Positions 10,487 to 22,404 of a DNA stretch of 64,000 nucleotides are shown in pieces. Under the pieces are notes generated by a model that was not told the DNA's origin, made no database searches, and worked only from the letters and a program-made list of their open reading frames with translations. The stretch is from Lumbricus rubellus (Eukaryota > Annelida > Clitellata > Crassiclitellata > Lumbricidae), in assembly GCA_945859605.1 (NCBI GenBank), contig OX243821.1:18270235-18334234 (forward strand), read 5' to 3'. How positions within the stretch are numbered: position 1 is the stretch's first letter; each line of letters begins with the position of its first letter. The translations under genes were made by a program, and so were the position numbers.

Positions 10487-10942
10487 AATATATATATATA
10501 TATATATATAAATATACATGCACACACATATATATATGTATGTGTGTTTGTATTTATGTATAATTATATATGTATATATATACATATGTACATGGATGTC
10601 TGAACATTGTCTAATGGAACCATATATCGTATTCATACCCACCGCTGTCAACTGCCCGCCGCTATACCTTGCGACCCTCCACCCCACCTTCGCTAACAGC
10701 ACTGTCTTTCTATCCCCCCCTCCTCCATCCCCCACTCAGTGCCGCTGTATATTTGTTTATGGAAGAGTTCCTGTGGTTAGGGAGAGATACGGAGAGATAC
10801 GTAGAAGGAAAGAAGGAGGGCATGCAGGTGTATATGGAAGAGGGGAGTACTATATATGATACTGGTTCGAATGTGGAAGATAAATTTCCATCCTGCGATT
10901 CATTTCTCGGTCATTGGGGGAATTTCTTCTGACAAAAACACC

Positions 10943-11294
10943 CCTCACACACATACACGCATCCCATATACACACACACATACACACACACCCATATACA
11001 CACACACATACACACACACCCATATACACACACATACACACACACCCATATATACACACACATACACACACACCCATACACACACACACACATACACACA
11101 CCCCCATATACACACACCCCATATACACACACACATACACACACCTCATATACACACACACATACACACACACCCCATATACACACACACATACACACAC
11201 CCCATACACACACACATACACACACCTCATATACACACACATACACACACCCCATACACACACACACACACACACATACACCATTCGCACACAG

Positions 11295-11329
<35 letters not shown>

Positions 11330-11352
11330 ATACACACACAAGCACACACAGA
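10943..11352. repeat. (CA)n minisatellite with CCCATATACACA units
   Basis: About 400 bp built from CA runs punctuated by CCCATATA or CCTCATATA every 25-45 bp. The 200-codon Thr/His/Pro and Val/Cys frames are artefacts. Confidence 0.95.
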
Positions 11353-11639
11353 TTCAGATATGGAAAATAAAACGACAGACAGGGGCGGATCCAGAGGGGC
11401 CAATCCGGCCATGTCCCCATCAGAAATGTCCAAGGGACGTGCGCCCCCCCCCCACATCAGGTTTCAAGACGTGTTCGATCAATGGAGGGGGCACAGGGAA
11501 AAGGTGATGAAAGTAGGATATGACTGAGTAAACAATGATCATTAGTAGCATTGGCTTGCAAAAACGGTACATGTTCAAGGCAGTTGGTCTATGAAATGAC
11601 TAAAAAAAGTCATCAGCATTACAAGTACAAAGCAATTGT

Positions 11640-11870
11640 GGGGCGCGGTGGTGTAGTGGCGGCGTCGTTGCCTTGGAGCCGAAAGGTTCGAGGTTCTAAT
11701 CCACTTTGCCGCGTATAGGGACCTTGGGCAAGTCCTTCAATCACAGTTGCTCAGCGCTTCGGCGTGAAACTCTGATGCAGTGTCCGCTCTGTATTCGGGG
11801 GTGCCTCTGAGTAGAGAGAGATTGAAGGGGCGCTATATCAAGTGCACATACAAACAAACAAACAAACAAA
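11640..11870 (+). mobile_element. tRNA-derived SINE copy 3, full length
   Basis: Starts GGGGCGCGGTGGTGTAGTGG, has a decayed box B (GGTTCTAATCC), the internal GCTTCGGCGTGAAACTC, and the tail GGGGCGCTATATCAAGTGCA followed by (CAAA)n. Confidence 0.9.
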
Positions 11871-11875
11871 TTCAT

Positions 11876-12085
11876 TCATTCAGAGCATTTATATATCGCC
11901 CCTTCAAGAAATTACGCAGAGGCGCTCCCAGCCCAACCACGAACAAAGAAAGAAGACTTGAGAGACTTGTAGAACCCAGCCGGTTGGGCCACGAGTATAG
12001 AGAGCGAAGCATAACCGGGAGGTCGTTCCAGACAGTAGGCCCCACGACCGAGAAAGCATGGCGCTGATTATAATAGCATGCAGTG
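11876..12085 (-). mobile_element. LINE 3' end (C-terminal relic and tail)
   Basis: On the minus strand a frame reads RHAFSVVGPTVWNDLP, the usual C-terminal motif of Jockey/CR1/L2-type ORF2 proteins. It is followed by GGAGCGCCTCTGCGTAAT and TTGAAGGGGCGATATATAAA, a tail shared with the SINE next to it. No reverse transcriptase remains; it is 5'-truncated. Confidence 0.6.
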
Positions 12086-12202
12086 ACTGGACAGCAAAGA
12101 TCACGCATTGCAAGTATTGAACGAAACACAGACAAGAACACAGCGAAAAACCACAGCAGAAACAATAATTACACATTGTGTTCCATCCTGTCTATATATG
12201 TA

Positions 12203-13170
12203 CACTGTGTCCGGAAAAAAAGGGACCCATTTTGTAAATATAAAAATAAATAGTAAATATTCATCGATTTTCACAATTCAAGGACCATTTTAATCCTGAC
12301 ATATTTGTCTAACATTGGTGAAAATATAAAAGTTCCAGTCCAAATGTTGACGTCATAATCACGTCATTTGCACAAAAAGTCAAATTTAAGAGATAAACGC
12401 GCAAAATCATCCAAAATTTCAATATTTTATGATTTAATTTATCAATATTAAATGCATCTTTAATCTTATTTTTGTATCTGAATTATGTCAGACTGCAATT
12501 TGTGGTCAAAGTGCACGCCTTTGGCCTCAACGTAAGCTTCAAAACGGTCGCGCTAATAGCCAACAGCAGCATCGATAACCAGCTTGTCAAAATTCTCCCT
12601 GGCATTAACAATTCGCTCACGGAGTTCTTCAATGTCTCTTATCCTTGTGTTGTATACCTTCTCCTCCATCAGTCTCCGTATCTTATTATAAGAGGAATTT
12701 AAGCGGGCGACCGTTTAGCGGCCAAAGATTAAGAGGAATGAAATCCGAGTCTCATTAGTCAACGGTTCAACATATTGACGAACTCAGTGAGCTGAAGCAC
12801 CATTTTGTTGAAATGTGTAGGCTATTGTTCCGAACATTCCCGGAATTCAGACATCAATTTTATATGGAGCAGACAATCCCTGTAATAAGCTGCATTTATT
12901 TTCACTCTTGGTTCAATTAAATGGATTTCCGTTTTAACAAGAGCCAATAGGCCTATACCAACCGAAACCATGCATGAATATCCGGCTAAATGCATTTTCA
13001 TGCAAATGACGTCATCATGACGTCACTATTTCGACTTGAACTTTTATATTTTCACAATTGTTAGAGAAATATGTTAGGATAAGAACGGTCTTTGAATTGT
13101 AAAAATCGATGAATATTTACTATTTATTTTCATATTTAAAAAATGGGTCCCTTTTTTTCCGGACACAGTG
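12203..13170 (-). mobile_element. mariner/Tc1-like element, degenerate copy 1
   Basis: Inverted ends CACTGTGTCCGGAAAAAAAG (12203) and its complement ending at 13170 are flanked by TA on both sides. The inverted ends extend beyond 80 bp. On the minus strand, broken frames keep the C-terminal third of a transposase (IEELRERIVNA, then FDHKLQSDIIQI). The catalytic core is not recognisable, so the element is non-autonomous. Confidence 0.8.
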
Positions 13171-13445
13171 TAGAGTGTCAATTTTTCATATATTTTTTGT
13201 TAATTCTTTGAGAGATGATGTCCATTTTTGGCCCACGGGTTCCATGGGAACCACTGTTCTAGAATAGAAGCAATAAATTACTCAGTGATTAATTAGAGCA
13301 AAGCAACCTATAAACTAATTTCAAAGAGTTAAGAAAAGGTGTGTAAGACTCACCGTTGAATGTGAATAGCCTATAATTATAGTCCGCATGTCAGTAGGCC
13401 TATGCATAATTTATGCAACCAACCTTGTAGTTGTAGATCAGAGAA

Positions 13446-13676
13446 ATGAACTTCATTTATTCCGATAATTTACATAGCGCCTCTTCAAGGGACCTACTCG
13501 CTGGCGCTCCTATAGTCCTAAATAGGCCCCTACCTATAGTATAGGCTACCAAACAAGAGCTTTCAATCGGGCACCTATTGTTTCCCCGCTTTGTCCTATT
13601 TGCATATCTAATATCGTTGTATAACGCTTAACGGGTGCAATTCTTTTGGTAGCAATAAATTTGATTTGATTTGATT
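13446..13676 (-). mobile_element. LINE 3' tail fragment plus retroelement tail
   Basis: ACATAGCGCCTCTTCAAGGG and GGCGCTCC (13476-13507) match the common LINE/SINE tail on the minus strand. At 13660-13676 a run of TTTGA repeats looks like a second retroelement tail. No coding part remains. Confidence 0.45.
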
Positions 13677-13679
13677 ATA

Positions 13680-14645
13680 CACTGTGTCCGGAAAAAAAAC
13701 AACCAGTTTTGTAAATATGAAAATAAATAGTAAATATTCATCGATTTTAACAATTCAAACACCATTTTAATCCTGACATATTTCTCTAACAATTGTGAAA
13801 ATATAAAAGTTCCAGTCCAAATAATGACGTCATAATGACGTCAGTTGCATCAAAATGCATATAGCCGGCCATTCATGCATGGTTCGGTTGGTATTATTGG
13901 CTTTTGGTAAAACGGAAATCCATTTAATAGAACCAGAAGTGAAAATAAATGCAGCTTATTAGAGGGATTGTCTGCTCTATAAAAAAGTGGTGCCTGATAT
14001 CCGAGAATATTCGGAACAATAGCCTACACATTTCAACAAAATAGCGCTTCAGCTCACTGAGTTCGTGAATCTGTTGATCTGTTGACTAAAAAGACTCGGA
14101 ATTCATTCATCTTAATCTTTGGCCGCAAAACGGCCGCCCGCTTAAATCCCACTGATAATAAGAGTTGGAGATTGATGGAGGAGAAGGTGCAGGCTACAAG
14201 ACAAGGATAAGAGACATTGAAGAACTCCGTAAGCGAATTGTTAACGCCTCGGAGGTTTTGATAAGCTGGTTATCGATGCTGCTGTTGGGTATTAGCGCGA
14301 CCCTTTTGACGCTTATGTTGAAGCCAAAGGTGTACTCTTTGACCACAAATTGCAGTCTGACATAATTCAGATATAAAAATAAAATTAAACTTACATTTAT
14401 TATTGATAAATTACATGATAAAATATTGAAATTGTGGATGATTTTGCGCATTTATCTCTTAAATTTGACTTTTTGTGCAAATGACGTAATTATGACGTCA
14501 TTATTTGGACTGGAACTTTTATATTTTCACAATTGTTAGAGAAATATGTCAGGATTAAAATGGTGTTTGAATTGTGAAAATCGATGAATATTTACTATTT
14601 ATTTTCATATTTACAAAACTGGTTGTTTTTTTTCCGGACACAGTG
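13680..14645 (+). mobile_element. mariner/Tc1-like element, degenerate copy 2
   Basis: Same ends as the copy at 12203, flanked by TA at 13678-13679 and 14646-14647, in the opposite orientation. A + frame begins EIDGGEGAGYKTRIRDIEEL; a frameshift near 14255 leads to DKLVIDAAVGY and YVEAKGVLFDHKLQSDII, which resembles the C-terminal end of mariner-type transposases. The two copies lie about 510 bp apart. Confidence 0.8.
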
Positions 14646-15022
14646 TACATACAAAGGTCTACATATAATTATACGTGTACGCATACACATGTACTCACGT
14701 ACACATCTACATGCACAAGCACTGATTTATAAACAAATATTTTTACCTAACTATCTCCCCAATCCGTCACCACCAGGTGGGATTTACCCGTTTTGATTCC
14801 GCGCCTGCGCATTCGGTGTCATTGGTTCATAGCCACCTAGCGGAAGGTCTGTAAGTCAATCAAGCGATGACGGTGGCGCACTCTTGCGACCAACGGAGGA
14901 AGCTTTGTCTATCGTCTAATGGAATGGATGGAATGGCGGAAGTGTCGGTGGAACGTGATTAGAGGGTCCGTTGATTCGATAACGTTTGACACAGTGCACT
15001 GATCCCTCTATCTGTGTATAAG

Positions 15023-15384
15023 TCTATGGTCTATGGATGGACGACGATACTGTCACACCGATGCATAAATATCGGTGCACATGTATAGATACATGTATCC
15101 AAGCATACATGCATAAACAAACATACAGCCGTATAATGCATATATGGACATGCATGCTGTATACAATACATGCATGCATACGTACATGTATACATACATA
15201 CATACATACACACACAATGTGTGTATGTATGTATGTATGTGTGTCACACATACATACATACATACATACACACATACATACATACATTCATACATACAAA
15301 CCAACACACAAACCTACATGCACACAAACATGCACATTCAAACATTCGGTGTGACAGTATCGTCGTCCAGCCATAGACCATAGA
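15023..15384. mobile_element. Foldback element: 40-bp inverted ends around a CATA/TGTA microsatellite
   Basis: Positions 15023-15062 (GTCTATGGTCTATGGATGGA...) and 15344-15384 are near-perfect reverse complements. The loop is (CATA)n with an internal (GTAT)n hairpin at 15215-15245. The right end was later used as target by the hAT element at 15385. No coding capacity. Confidence 0.65.
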
Positions 15385-17457
15385 CAGTGGCGGCGCCAGG
15401 AATTCAGGTTTGGGGGGGCTGAAGCCCAAAGGCAGACAAAAATGTTTTTTACCAAACGCCGAAGGCACGAAGCCCATACCGACTAGGGGGTCTGGGGGAG
15501 CGTCGTAAGCTCCCCCAGCGGGGTCTGGGGCGGAGCCCCAGCCGCCAACGCATTTTTTAGGTTTGTTGACCTCAACTGGAGCCATTTTAGGCTCTTTTTT
15601 GCCAGCTATTTACGAACGATAAAATCATGAAACCTTCAACAAGAACTCGTTCTGAAGTGTCGCCGACTACCAGTATAAGAATGCACGGGTTTTTAAAGAA
15701 ATTTATTGAACTGCACAACTTCCTCCAGCCTCCAAGGCCGTAGCCAGGATTTGATTTCATTAGTGCTTCTTCGGCGGAGAATTTCTGACGACTTTTTAGT
15801 CGTCAAGATGTCTAAAAACACCTTTTTTAGTTGTAAAAATGTATGAAGACACCTTTGATTAGGTGTAAAAATTTCTAAAGAAATCTTCTTTTATTTGTCA
15901 AAATTTTTGATGGCACCTTACTTTAGTTTTCAAAATATTTGAAGACGTTTCTTTGCTGTCAAAATTTCTGCAGACACCATTTTTAGCTGTTAAAATTTCT
16001 GAAGACATAATTTTAGTCGTCCAATTTTGTTTAAAACACCTTTTCGGGTGTCTAAGGACATTATTTTGATTCCTATGTTATCAACGATTTTTGGGTGTCT
16101 AAGGATATCATTTTGATTCCAGTATTACCAATAATTTTCTGGAGTCTAAGAACATCATTTTGATTCCAGTGTTATCAACGATTTTCGGGTGTCTAAGGAT
16201 GTCAATTTGATTTCAGTGCTACCAACAATTTTCGGTTGTCTAAGGACTTTATTTTGACCCCAGTGTTATCAACGATTTTCGGGTGTTTATTGTTTACGGA
16301 TATCATTTTGATTCCAGTGTTGCAAACGATTGTCGGGTGTCTAAGGATATTATTTTGATTTAGTGTTCCCAACGATTCTCCGGTGGGTAAGGTCATAATT
16401 TTGATTCTGGTGTTATCAACGACCTGCTGTTTTGAAGTTGACTTGACTATTATTATAATGGAGATCCGCGGAACATTGATTTAGCTCCCCCCCCCTCCAG
16501 AGCTGAGACCAAACTCCACCCATGAGACTGCAAATAAAGCGAGTCACAACTACAGTGTACAAGTATAGGCTGTAGGCCAGAGCTGAAAGTGAGCCGGGTC
16601 TGTCAGGGTCTGCGACCCGGCATTGATTTTCTTGACCTGCTGGTGCCGGGTATCAGCCGAGAAGCAAGTCTTAACAATTTGTGGGCAAACAACTAAAAAA
16701 ACAGGTCATCGAACAAAAGAAATAGGTAAAAATGGTATGATTTAAAAATTTTATGGGCAAAAATTAATGACTTAAAAAGGTTGTCAGGTGTCAAAAATGG
16801 GAGAAATTACTACCATTCTGGGCGAATGACCAAAACAAAATTTCTGAAAATTTTCGGCTCAACGTCAGACCAGGCAACTTTCCAAACCACTTTCAGCCCC
16901 GGGCTAGGCCTACCGGTAGAATTCAGGTTTTCTAGAATATCAAAGCCTATGATATACAGTAGGCCTACTTACCATATTGGCAGGAAATCAACTTCGTAAA
17001 TGTTCTGCTTCAGAACCCTTTTCAGAGAATCTCTTGCTGCCTTGGGCCCCGCACACCCTAGGGCCGGGTTTGACCACAAACTTGGGGACCGTTACCAAGC
17101 CCCAAAAGTCTCACCATGAGTGCTGCTGCTAATTGAAAACCCCATTTCGCATGTGATTGTATAAGACTACAGGTGTAGCCCCTCAGCCGGCCGGCGGGCT
17201 ACATAATATATTATGGTAGCCTATACAGTCATAACCTCATGACGGGTCGGGGGGGATATTTGGAAAAATATGCGGTGGATTCTATTAGGATAAGCCCTCT
17301 ACGCTATGATTAGTGATTTCATTGCCGTTGGTCACTGTCTAGCTTTCTTATTCGAAGTTAGCAGTTGTATAGATTTTCCTCGTTTTGTTTTGGGGGGGCT
17401 GAGCCGCCGATAGGAAGGGCTTAGCCCCCCCTAGCCCCCCCCCTGGCGCCGCCACTG
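15385..17457. mobile_element. hAT-like element, 2.07 kb, non-autonomous
   Basis: Ends CAGTGGCGGCGCCAGGAATT and TGGCGCCGCCACTG are inverted. The flanking 8 bp, ACCATAGA, are identical on both sides (15377-15384 and 17458-17465). The interior has GGGGGGCTGA/TAGCCCCCC sub-terminal repeats, two internal tandem arrays (15780-16430), and near 17110-17200 a segment shared with the repeat block at 33150-33240. No transposase frame survives. A 197-bp relative sits at 41633-41829. Confidence 0.88.
15780..16430. repeat. Two internal tandem arrays in the hAT element
   Basis: From 15780 to about 16020 a unit of roughly 35-55 bp (GACACCTTTTTTAG, TTGTAAAAATTTCTGA) repeats about seven times. From 16040 to 16430 a unit of about 45-60 bp (CGGGTGTCTAAGGATAT, ATTTTGATTCCAGTGTTA) repeats seven to eight times with divergence. 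Confidence 0.7.
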
Positions 17458-17723
17458 ACCATAGACATATACATTATATACATACAAACATACATGCGTA
17501 CAAACATGCCTGCATACAAATATACATGCATATAGAAACATACATTTTCTTCCGAGGTTGACTTAGAAACCTAAATACTGCACTGTTAACTTAGACTCCT
17601 ATAGTTTTGCCTTAATTTATAAACTCAGATTTACGTCTTTCTCTGCTAACTTTAACGGACCCATTCACTGTTGGGGTTAACTATTATAAGAACCCTATTA
17701 TGAGTCTAATGAGTCTCAGGCAT

Positions 17724-17915
17724 CAGGGCTATTTTAAAGGAATTTTTAGAACTGCACAACCCCTACTTTCCATTCCCATCCTCCATGGTAAATTACTTCC
17801 AATTGAAGGACAATGACCTTTTTGGTAGTGTTAACTGTACAGAAGTGCTTCTACAACTGCACAAGTCCATTTAGAACTGCACATTTTGTGTACAACTGCA
17901 CGCTAAAAAGCCCTG
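17724..17915 (-). mobile_element. hAT-like MITE family F1, full copy
   Basis: Begins CAGGGCTATTTTAAAGGAAT and ends GCTAAAAAGCCCTG, with AACTGCACA motifs inside both arms. No clear 8-bp duplication could be matched here. Confidence 0.75.
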
Positions 17916-18582
17916 CTATCTCTAGCAAATGTAAAAGAATACTTCAACACACGTTTACCATCCTGACAATGTAATACTTGTAACAAACAACAATTTCCAC
18001 TACATAATGGCAACGGAATACACGTTGGACTCCGTTGCCACAGTAATATCGTCAGCTAGAATGTACTTCCATACCTATACATGTACATGTAGAATGCAAC
18101 AGTGCAGTGGTTGTTCTAACGTTCTACAAACATGTGTTACAATTAACATAAACCCTGAAGCTTTGAATCGTTACCCAATTTACAGTTTCAAAACTTTCGT
18201 AACATGTCCGTTTTGCAACTTGTCTGTATAAGCTTACATATTGCATAATTTTACATATACTTTCTGAACAGTAGACAGTTTTTTTAAACGTAATAGGCAT
18301 ATTATATGTACAGTAGTTTTGCAATGACACAATGATGTACGCAGTCAGTGAAAGCAACGATCACGTCAAAATACTACAACGTAAGTAATTTATTATAATT
18401 ATTAACCTGAGTGTAACAAAATATTCATCTTGATCGCATCTTTGTCTGACGTCAGCATGACGTCACGTAACTACACGACATCACGTGATCATATGACGTC
18501 ACGTAACCATATGACGTCGAACACCGACTTCGCTTTATGTACAATAAGTAGCGTTGATTCTAGGGTAACATAGGGGACACGT
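17916..18582. other. Unassigned stretch with one small Cys-containing frame
   Basis: Positions 18007-18231 (+) hold a 74-codon frame with CTCRMQQCSGC and CPFC. It has no recognised family, no nearby splice or polyA support and AT-rich flanks, so it is not called as a gene. From 18440 to 18520 the word GACGTCA recurs four to five times in direct spacing. Confidence 0.4.
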
Positions 18583-18803
18583 GGGGCGCCGTGGTGTAGT
18601 GGCATGTTCGTTGCCTTGCAGCCGAAGGGTTGCAGATTCGAATCCACCTCAAGTCGCTTCGTAGGGACCTTGGGCAAGTCCTTCACTCGCAATTGCTAAG
18701 CGCTTCGGCGTGAAACTCCCATGCAGTGTCCGCGCTGCTATTGGGAGCGCCCCTGAGTAGAAAGCTCGAACGGGCTCAATAATAGACAAATGCACATACA
18801 AAC
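18583..18803 (+). mobile_element. tRNA-derived SINE copy 4, full length
   Basis: GGGGCGCCGTGGTGTAGTGG head, box B near GATTCGAATCC, body GCTTCGGCGTGAAACTCC, tail ending TGCACATACAAAC. Confidence 0.88.
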
Positions 18804-19229
18804 CTAGAGCACACAACATGTCAACAGTACTATATAGACCTCTGACTTGTTGTTCAAGCGCTTTAAACGGCTCGCGCTATACAATGTTTGTTGCCGAGTA
18901 TTATTTCATTCAATGACGTAAATGACAAACGATGTTAGTAGATGATGTCCCGAAGTATCAGGGCGCTAAAAGCATTGCTTCTTATAATCACTTTTATTGC
19001 ATTGCGTATAGCTGGCTAATTAGATGCTCGCTAGACTGTAGGCTTTTAAAAGCACTTTGTGGCTGGACGTTACTCACTAACACATGTTTTTCTTTGCGTT
19101 ACATGCATTCGTCGTAGGGTTAAGGGCGTTGCGACATGTGCAAGGAGTTTGAGATATACATGTACAGTGTACACACACAGATGTTGACAAAATTATTTAG
19201 CGGAGACGATAATAATTAACGCAAAGTGG

Positions 19230-19464
19230 TTATGTCTCTCACTGTCTCTCTGTATGTGTCTGCCTCTTAATGTCTCTCTTTGCCTCTCAATGTCTCTGTC
19301 TTTCTGTGTTCCTGTGTCTGTCCATGTGTCTGTCTATGTCTGTCTATGTCTGTCTTTGTCTGTCTACGTCTCTGTCTGTCTGTCTCCCTCCATCTCTGCC
19401 TCTGTCTGTCTGTCTGCCTCTCAATGTCTCTGTCTCTCAATGTCTCTGTCTGTCTGTCTCTTTC

Positions 19465-19517
<53 letters not shown>

Positions 19518-19660
19518 TGTGGATCTTTTACTTCATCTCTTGTGTCTCCATCCATCTATTTATCTCTCTGTGTCTCTTAGCCTGTGTCTGTCTGCTTGCC
19601 TCATCATCTGTCCGTCAATCTCAGCATCTGTCTTTATCTCTTCTCTAACATTGTCCTTCA
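19230..19660. repeat. (TGTC/TCTC)n with internal (CA)n
   Basis: TCTGTC/TCTC pyrimidine repeat from 19230 to 19470, (CA)n at 19471-19513, then degenerate TCTGTC sequence. The upstream region 18804-19229 shows no supported feature. Confidence 0.9.
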
Positions 19661-19799
19661 TACTGACCTACAATAAACCCGTAATCGCTATTAGATGTCA
19701 AAAATAATATAGCCTAACGCCAGAGTAATAACATACACAACAGTTATTGTCTTGGTAAAACCACACAGAATCGATATATTCTACGATCCTGTGTGCGAC

Positions 19800-20175
19800 T
19801 CTCTGCTTTGTTAAATCTCCAAACACAAGTAAACAAATGACAAATAGACCCAATGAACAAGTAAAAAAATGACAAATGGACCCAATGAACAACTAAAAAC
19901 AATGACAAATAAACCCAATGAACAAGTAAAAAATGACAAATAGACCTAATGAACAAGTAAAAAATAACAAATGGACCCAATGAACAAGTAAACCAATGAC
20001 AAGACAATAGATCCAAGGAACAAGTAAACAAATAACAAGACAATAGACCCAACGAACAAGCAAACAAATGACAAGACAATAAACACAATGAACAAGTAAA
20101 TAAAATTAATGACAAGACAATAAACACAATGAACAAGTAAACAAAATGACAAATGGACACGATAAGTGAATTGAA
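19800..20175. repeat. ~32-bp minisatellite (AATGACAAATAGACCCAATG)
   Basis: About eleven imperfect units with CAATGAACAAGTAAA repeated at 31-33 bp intervals. Later units gain ACAAGACAATA. The minus-strand frame rich in Leu, Cys, Phe and Ser is a by-product. Confidence 0.88.
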
Positions 20176-20415
20176 AACAAAACAATGAAAGACAATGAAA
20201 ACATGGTAATGAGTTTTTGAATGGGAGTTTCGGAAAAACCTGAGCGCAGAATCTATGTGGTACGTAAAGAATAACCTAGGCCTACAATGCCATACATCTG
20301 GTTAAAACATCTCTTTTCTTGTGGCCTAAGCGCATCGAACCTTCATAATGCTTGGTGCATAAAGAACAGAACGGATTCACGATAACAAGTAGACAGAAAC
20401 ATGTAGACATTAGAC

Positions 20416-20748
20416 CAGTGTTTCTTAACCAGTGTTCGACCGAACCCCTGGGGTTCGATGAGCCAGTGCAAGGGGTTCGGCAGAGGTCCTCTGAAAATAT
20501 TTGCATATTCAGGGTCATTGAGTGTGAGTGTTTTCATTGTTTTCAAACGGCAACGACAAAGGACACATTAAGATGCAAACTGTTAGTAGTTCATGTATTG
20601 AATGTATTATTGTATCACATTTGGTGCAATTTTTTATTTCCTTTTGTTTTCATTAGTTACAAAATTATTGTTCAAACTTGAGGGGTTCGGTGAGTGGTCA
20701 TGGATTTCTCTAGGGGTTCGGCTCCCTTGAAAAGGTTAAGAACCACTG
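20416..20748. mobile_element. hAT-like element, 333 bp
   Basis: Ends CAGTGTTTCTTAACC and GGTTAAGAACCACTG are inverted. The 8-bp duplication CATTAGAC is exact on both sides (20408-20415, 20749-20756). GGGGTTCGG motifs repeat within both arms. Non-coding. Confidence 0.9.
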
Positions 20749-20843
20749 CATTAGACTGAAACATTGCATATCAACATCCCATACAATAATTCCCATATCA
20801 TAATCGCAACCCATAACCCCATCCAACCCCCATTCCATAGCCC

Positions 20844-21018
20844 CAGTGCTAAAAGTGTAAAAAAAGTGCCTGGACGCCCCTTACCTTCCCAAAAGAAGTG
20901 CCAGGACGTCACTTACATTTTCAGGTGTGCTGGCAAAATAAGTGGCAGGACGGCATAAAGATTTTCAAATAAGTGCCAGGACGCCGTCCATGACCGTCCT
21001 GCCACACTTTAAGCCCTG
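20844..21018 (-). mobile_element. hAT-like MITE family F2, short copy
   Basis: Reverse orientation relative to the copy at 50005: CAGTGCTAAAAGTGT at the left and CACACTTTAAGCCCTG at the right. It has one to two GGACGCCCCTTAC units only. Flanks CCATAGCCC and CCATAAGCCC are near-identical, with a one-base indel. Confidence 0.8.
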
Positions 21019-21029
21019 CCATAAGCCCA

Positions 21030-21165
21030 CCCCACACATCCACCCACACATCCACCCGTCCATCCATTCATCCACCCACCATCCATCCACCCACCAACCC
21101 ATCGAACCGTCCACCCACGGTGACCCACCCACCCACCAACCCACTCGTTCGTTCAAGTTTTCAAA
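21030..21165. repeat. (ATCC/CCAC)n degenerate repeat
   Basis: CCATCCACCCACC-type repeat directly after the F2 MITE. Confidence 0.75.
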
Positions 21166-21484
21166 GCTAAGGCATGCCGAAAGCAAAACAGCGACAATGC
21201 GTGCATAGCATTGCATACACGGCTGCAATACGACCAAACGATCCCAGCGAACATTTGCTGCCTCTGCTGCTCTCTGGCGATTGAAAAACAAAACAACCAC
21301 GCCACCTAGCGAATGGCAGCACAACAACCCACGTTCATATAATTACGACACATTTTTAGAAACAGCATCACCGATTGGAATCACGAGTCTCACAACTCTA
21401 GCGAAATATAGCCAGCTGTAAAGTTTGAATTTCCCTAAGTGTCATAATTATATTCCAAGGATCTTAAACAGTAGGATATAACCG

Positions 21485-22015
21485 TATTCAGCCGCATAAT
21501 TATGCAATGCAACGCAAATGCATTTGAAGCAATATTTTACAACTGCATTTAATACAATACACATGCATTTAATACAATACACATGCATTTAATACAATAC
21601 AATACAGTACAACTGTATTTGAAGCAATACCAGTCTGATACGATACAACCCAACTGGAGTTGATACAATATTTAATAAAATACAATGCAAAGGTATTTAA
21701 TGCAATCAAATGCAACTGCATTTGATGCAGTTTTTAGAACTGCATTTGATACAATACAATACAAATGTATTGGATGCAATACAATACAACGATAGTTGAT
21801 ACAAAACAATGCAACTGAATCTGATACAACATTTCACAACTACATCTGATACAGTGAAATGCAAGTCTATTTGATGAAGTATTTTAGAATTCCATTTGAT
21901 ACAATACAACTATATGCGATGCAATACAACACGACAGCATTTAATACAACATTTTACAGCTGTAGTTGATACAATAAAATGCAACTCCATTTTATACAAC
22001 ACAATACAATACAAT
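21485..22015. repeat. Degenerate satellite of TGCATTTGATACAATACAA units
   Basis: Over 500 bp of imperfect units of about 20-35 bp combining ACAATGCAACTGCATTTGAT and ATACAATACA. A second array of the same family lies at 48500-48690. Confidence 0.8.
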
Positions 22016-22170
22016 ACAACTGGTTATTGATATCACCCTTCGTACAAACTTACAAAGGTCGGAAGTGCACACGTGATACGACCACACAACAGAATATTAT
22101 CCATGGAGTTCCTGGTTCTTACTCATCCAAATCCTAGTTATTGCAATGTATCCCTTGCTATGAATGTACT

Positions 22171-22341
22171 CAGGGTGAGAATTGCCGGGGTGCGGAAGGG
22201 AGGGGTTGGGGTCAAGGGTCCGATCCCCATGGTCTTTCTTATGGCTCCATAGAAAAGTCTTCTTTTACACCCCACAAGTTTATGTGTAGATTGTGTATCA
22301 TAAGCAGACCCTTCAGTTGTTTCTCTGTAATTCTCATACCG
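22171..22341 (+). mobile_element. MITE family F4 (GTGAGAATTGCCGGGG), copy 1
   Basis: Starts CAGGGTGAGAATTGCCGGGG and ends near TAATTCTCATACCG. Internal GTCTTTCTTATGGCTCCATA matches the other F4 copies. It is about 30 bp longer than copies 2 and 4. Confidence 0.65.
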
Positions 22342-22404
22342 ATTCACCTTAAGTTCCTCAAGTGTTGGTCCACCACTGAACCTGTCCTTAATGTGGTTTG
22401 ATCA

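Noticed and set aside
11380..11460. Possible hAT left end CAGGGGCGGATCCAGAGGGG
   Set aside because: Looks like a terminus but no partner end was found downstream.
10856..11527. Long open frames (up to 223 codons) of Thr/His/Pro or Val/Cys
   Set aside because: They are translations of a CA minisatellite; all frames on both strands stay open for the same reason.
13230..13262. Possible hAT right end CCATGGGAACCACTG
   Set aside because: No inverted partner or 8-bp duplication was found within several kb.
18007..18231. 74-codon frame with several Cys (CTCRMQQCSGC, CPFC)
   Set aside because: Cys spacing fits no zinc-binding family I know, and there is no splice, polyA or repeat-element support.
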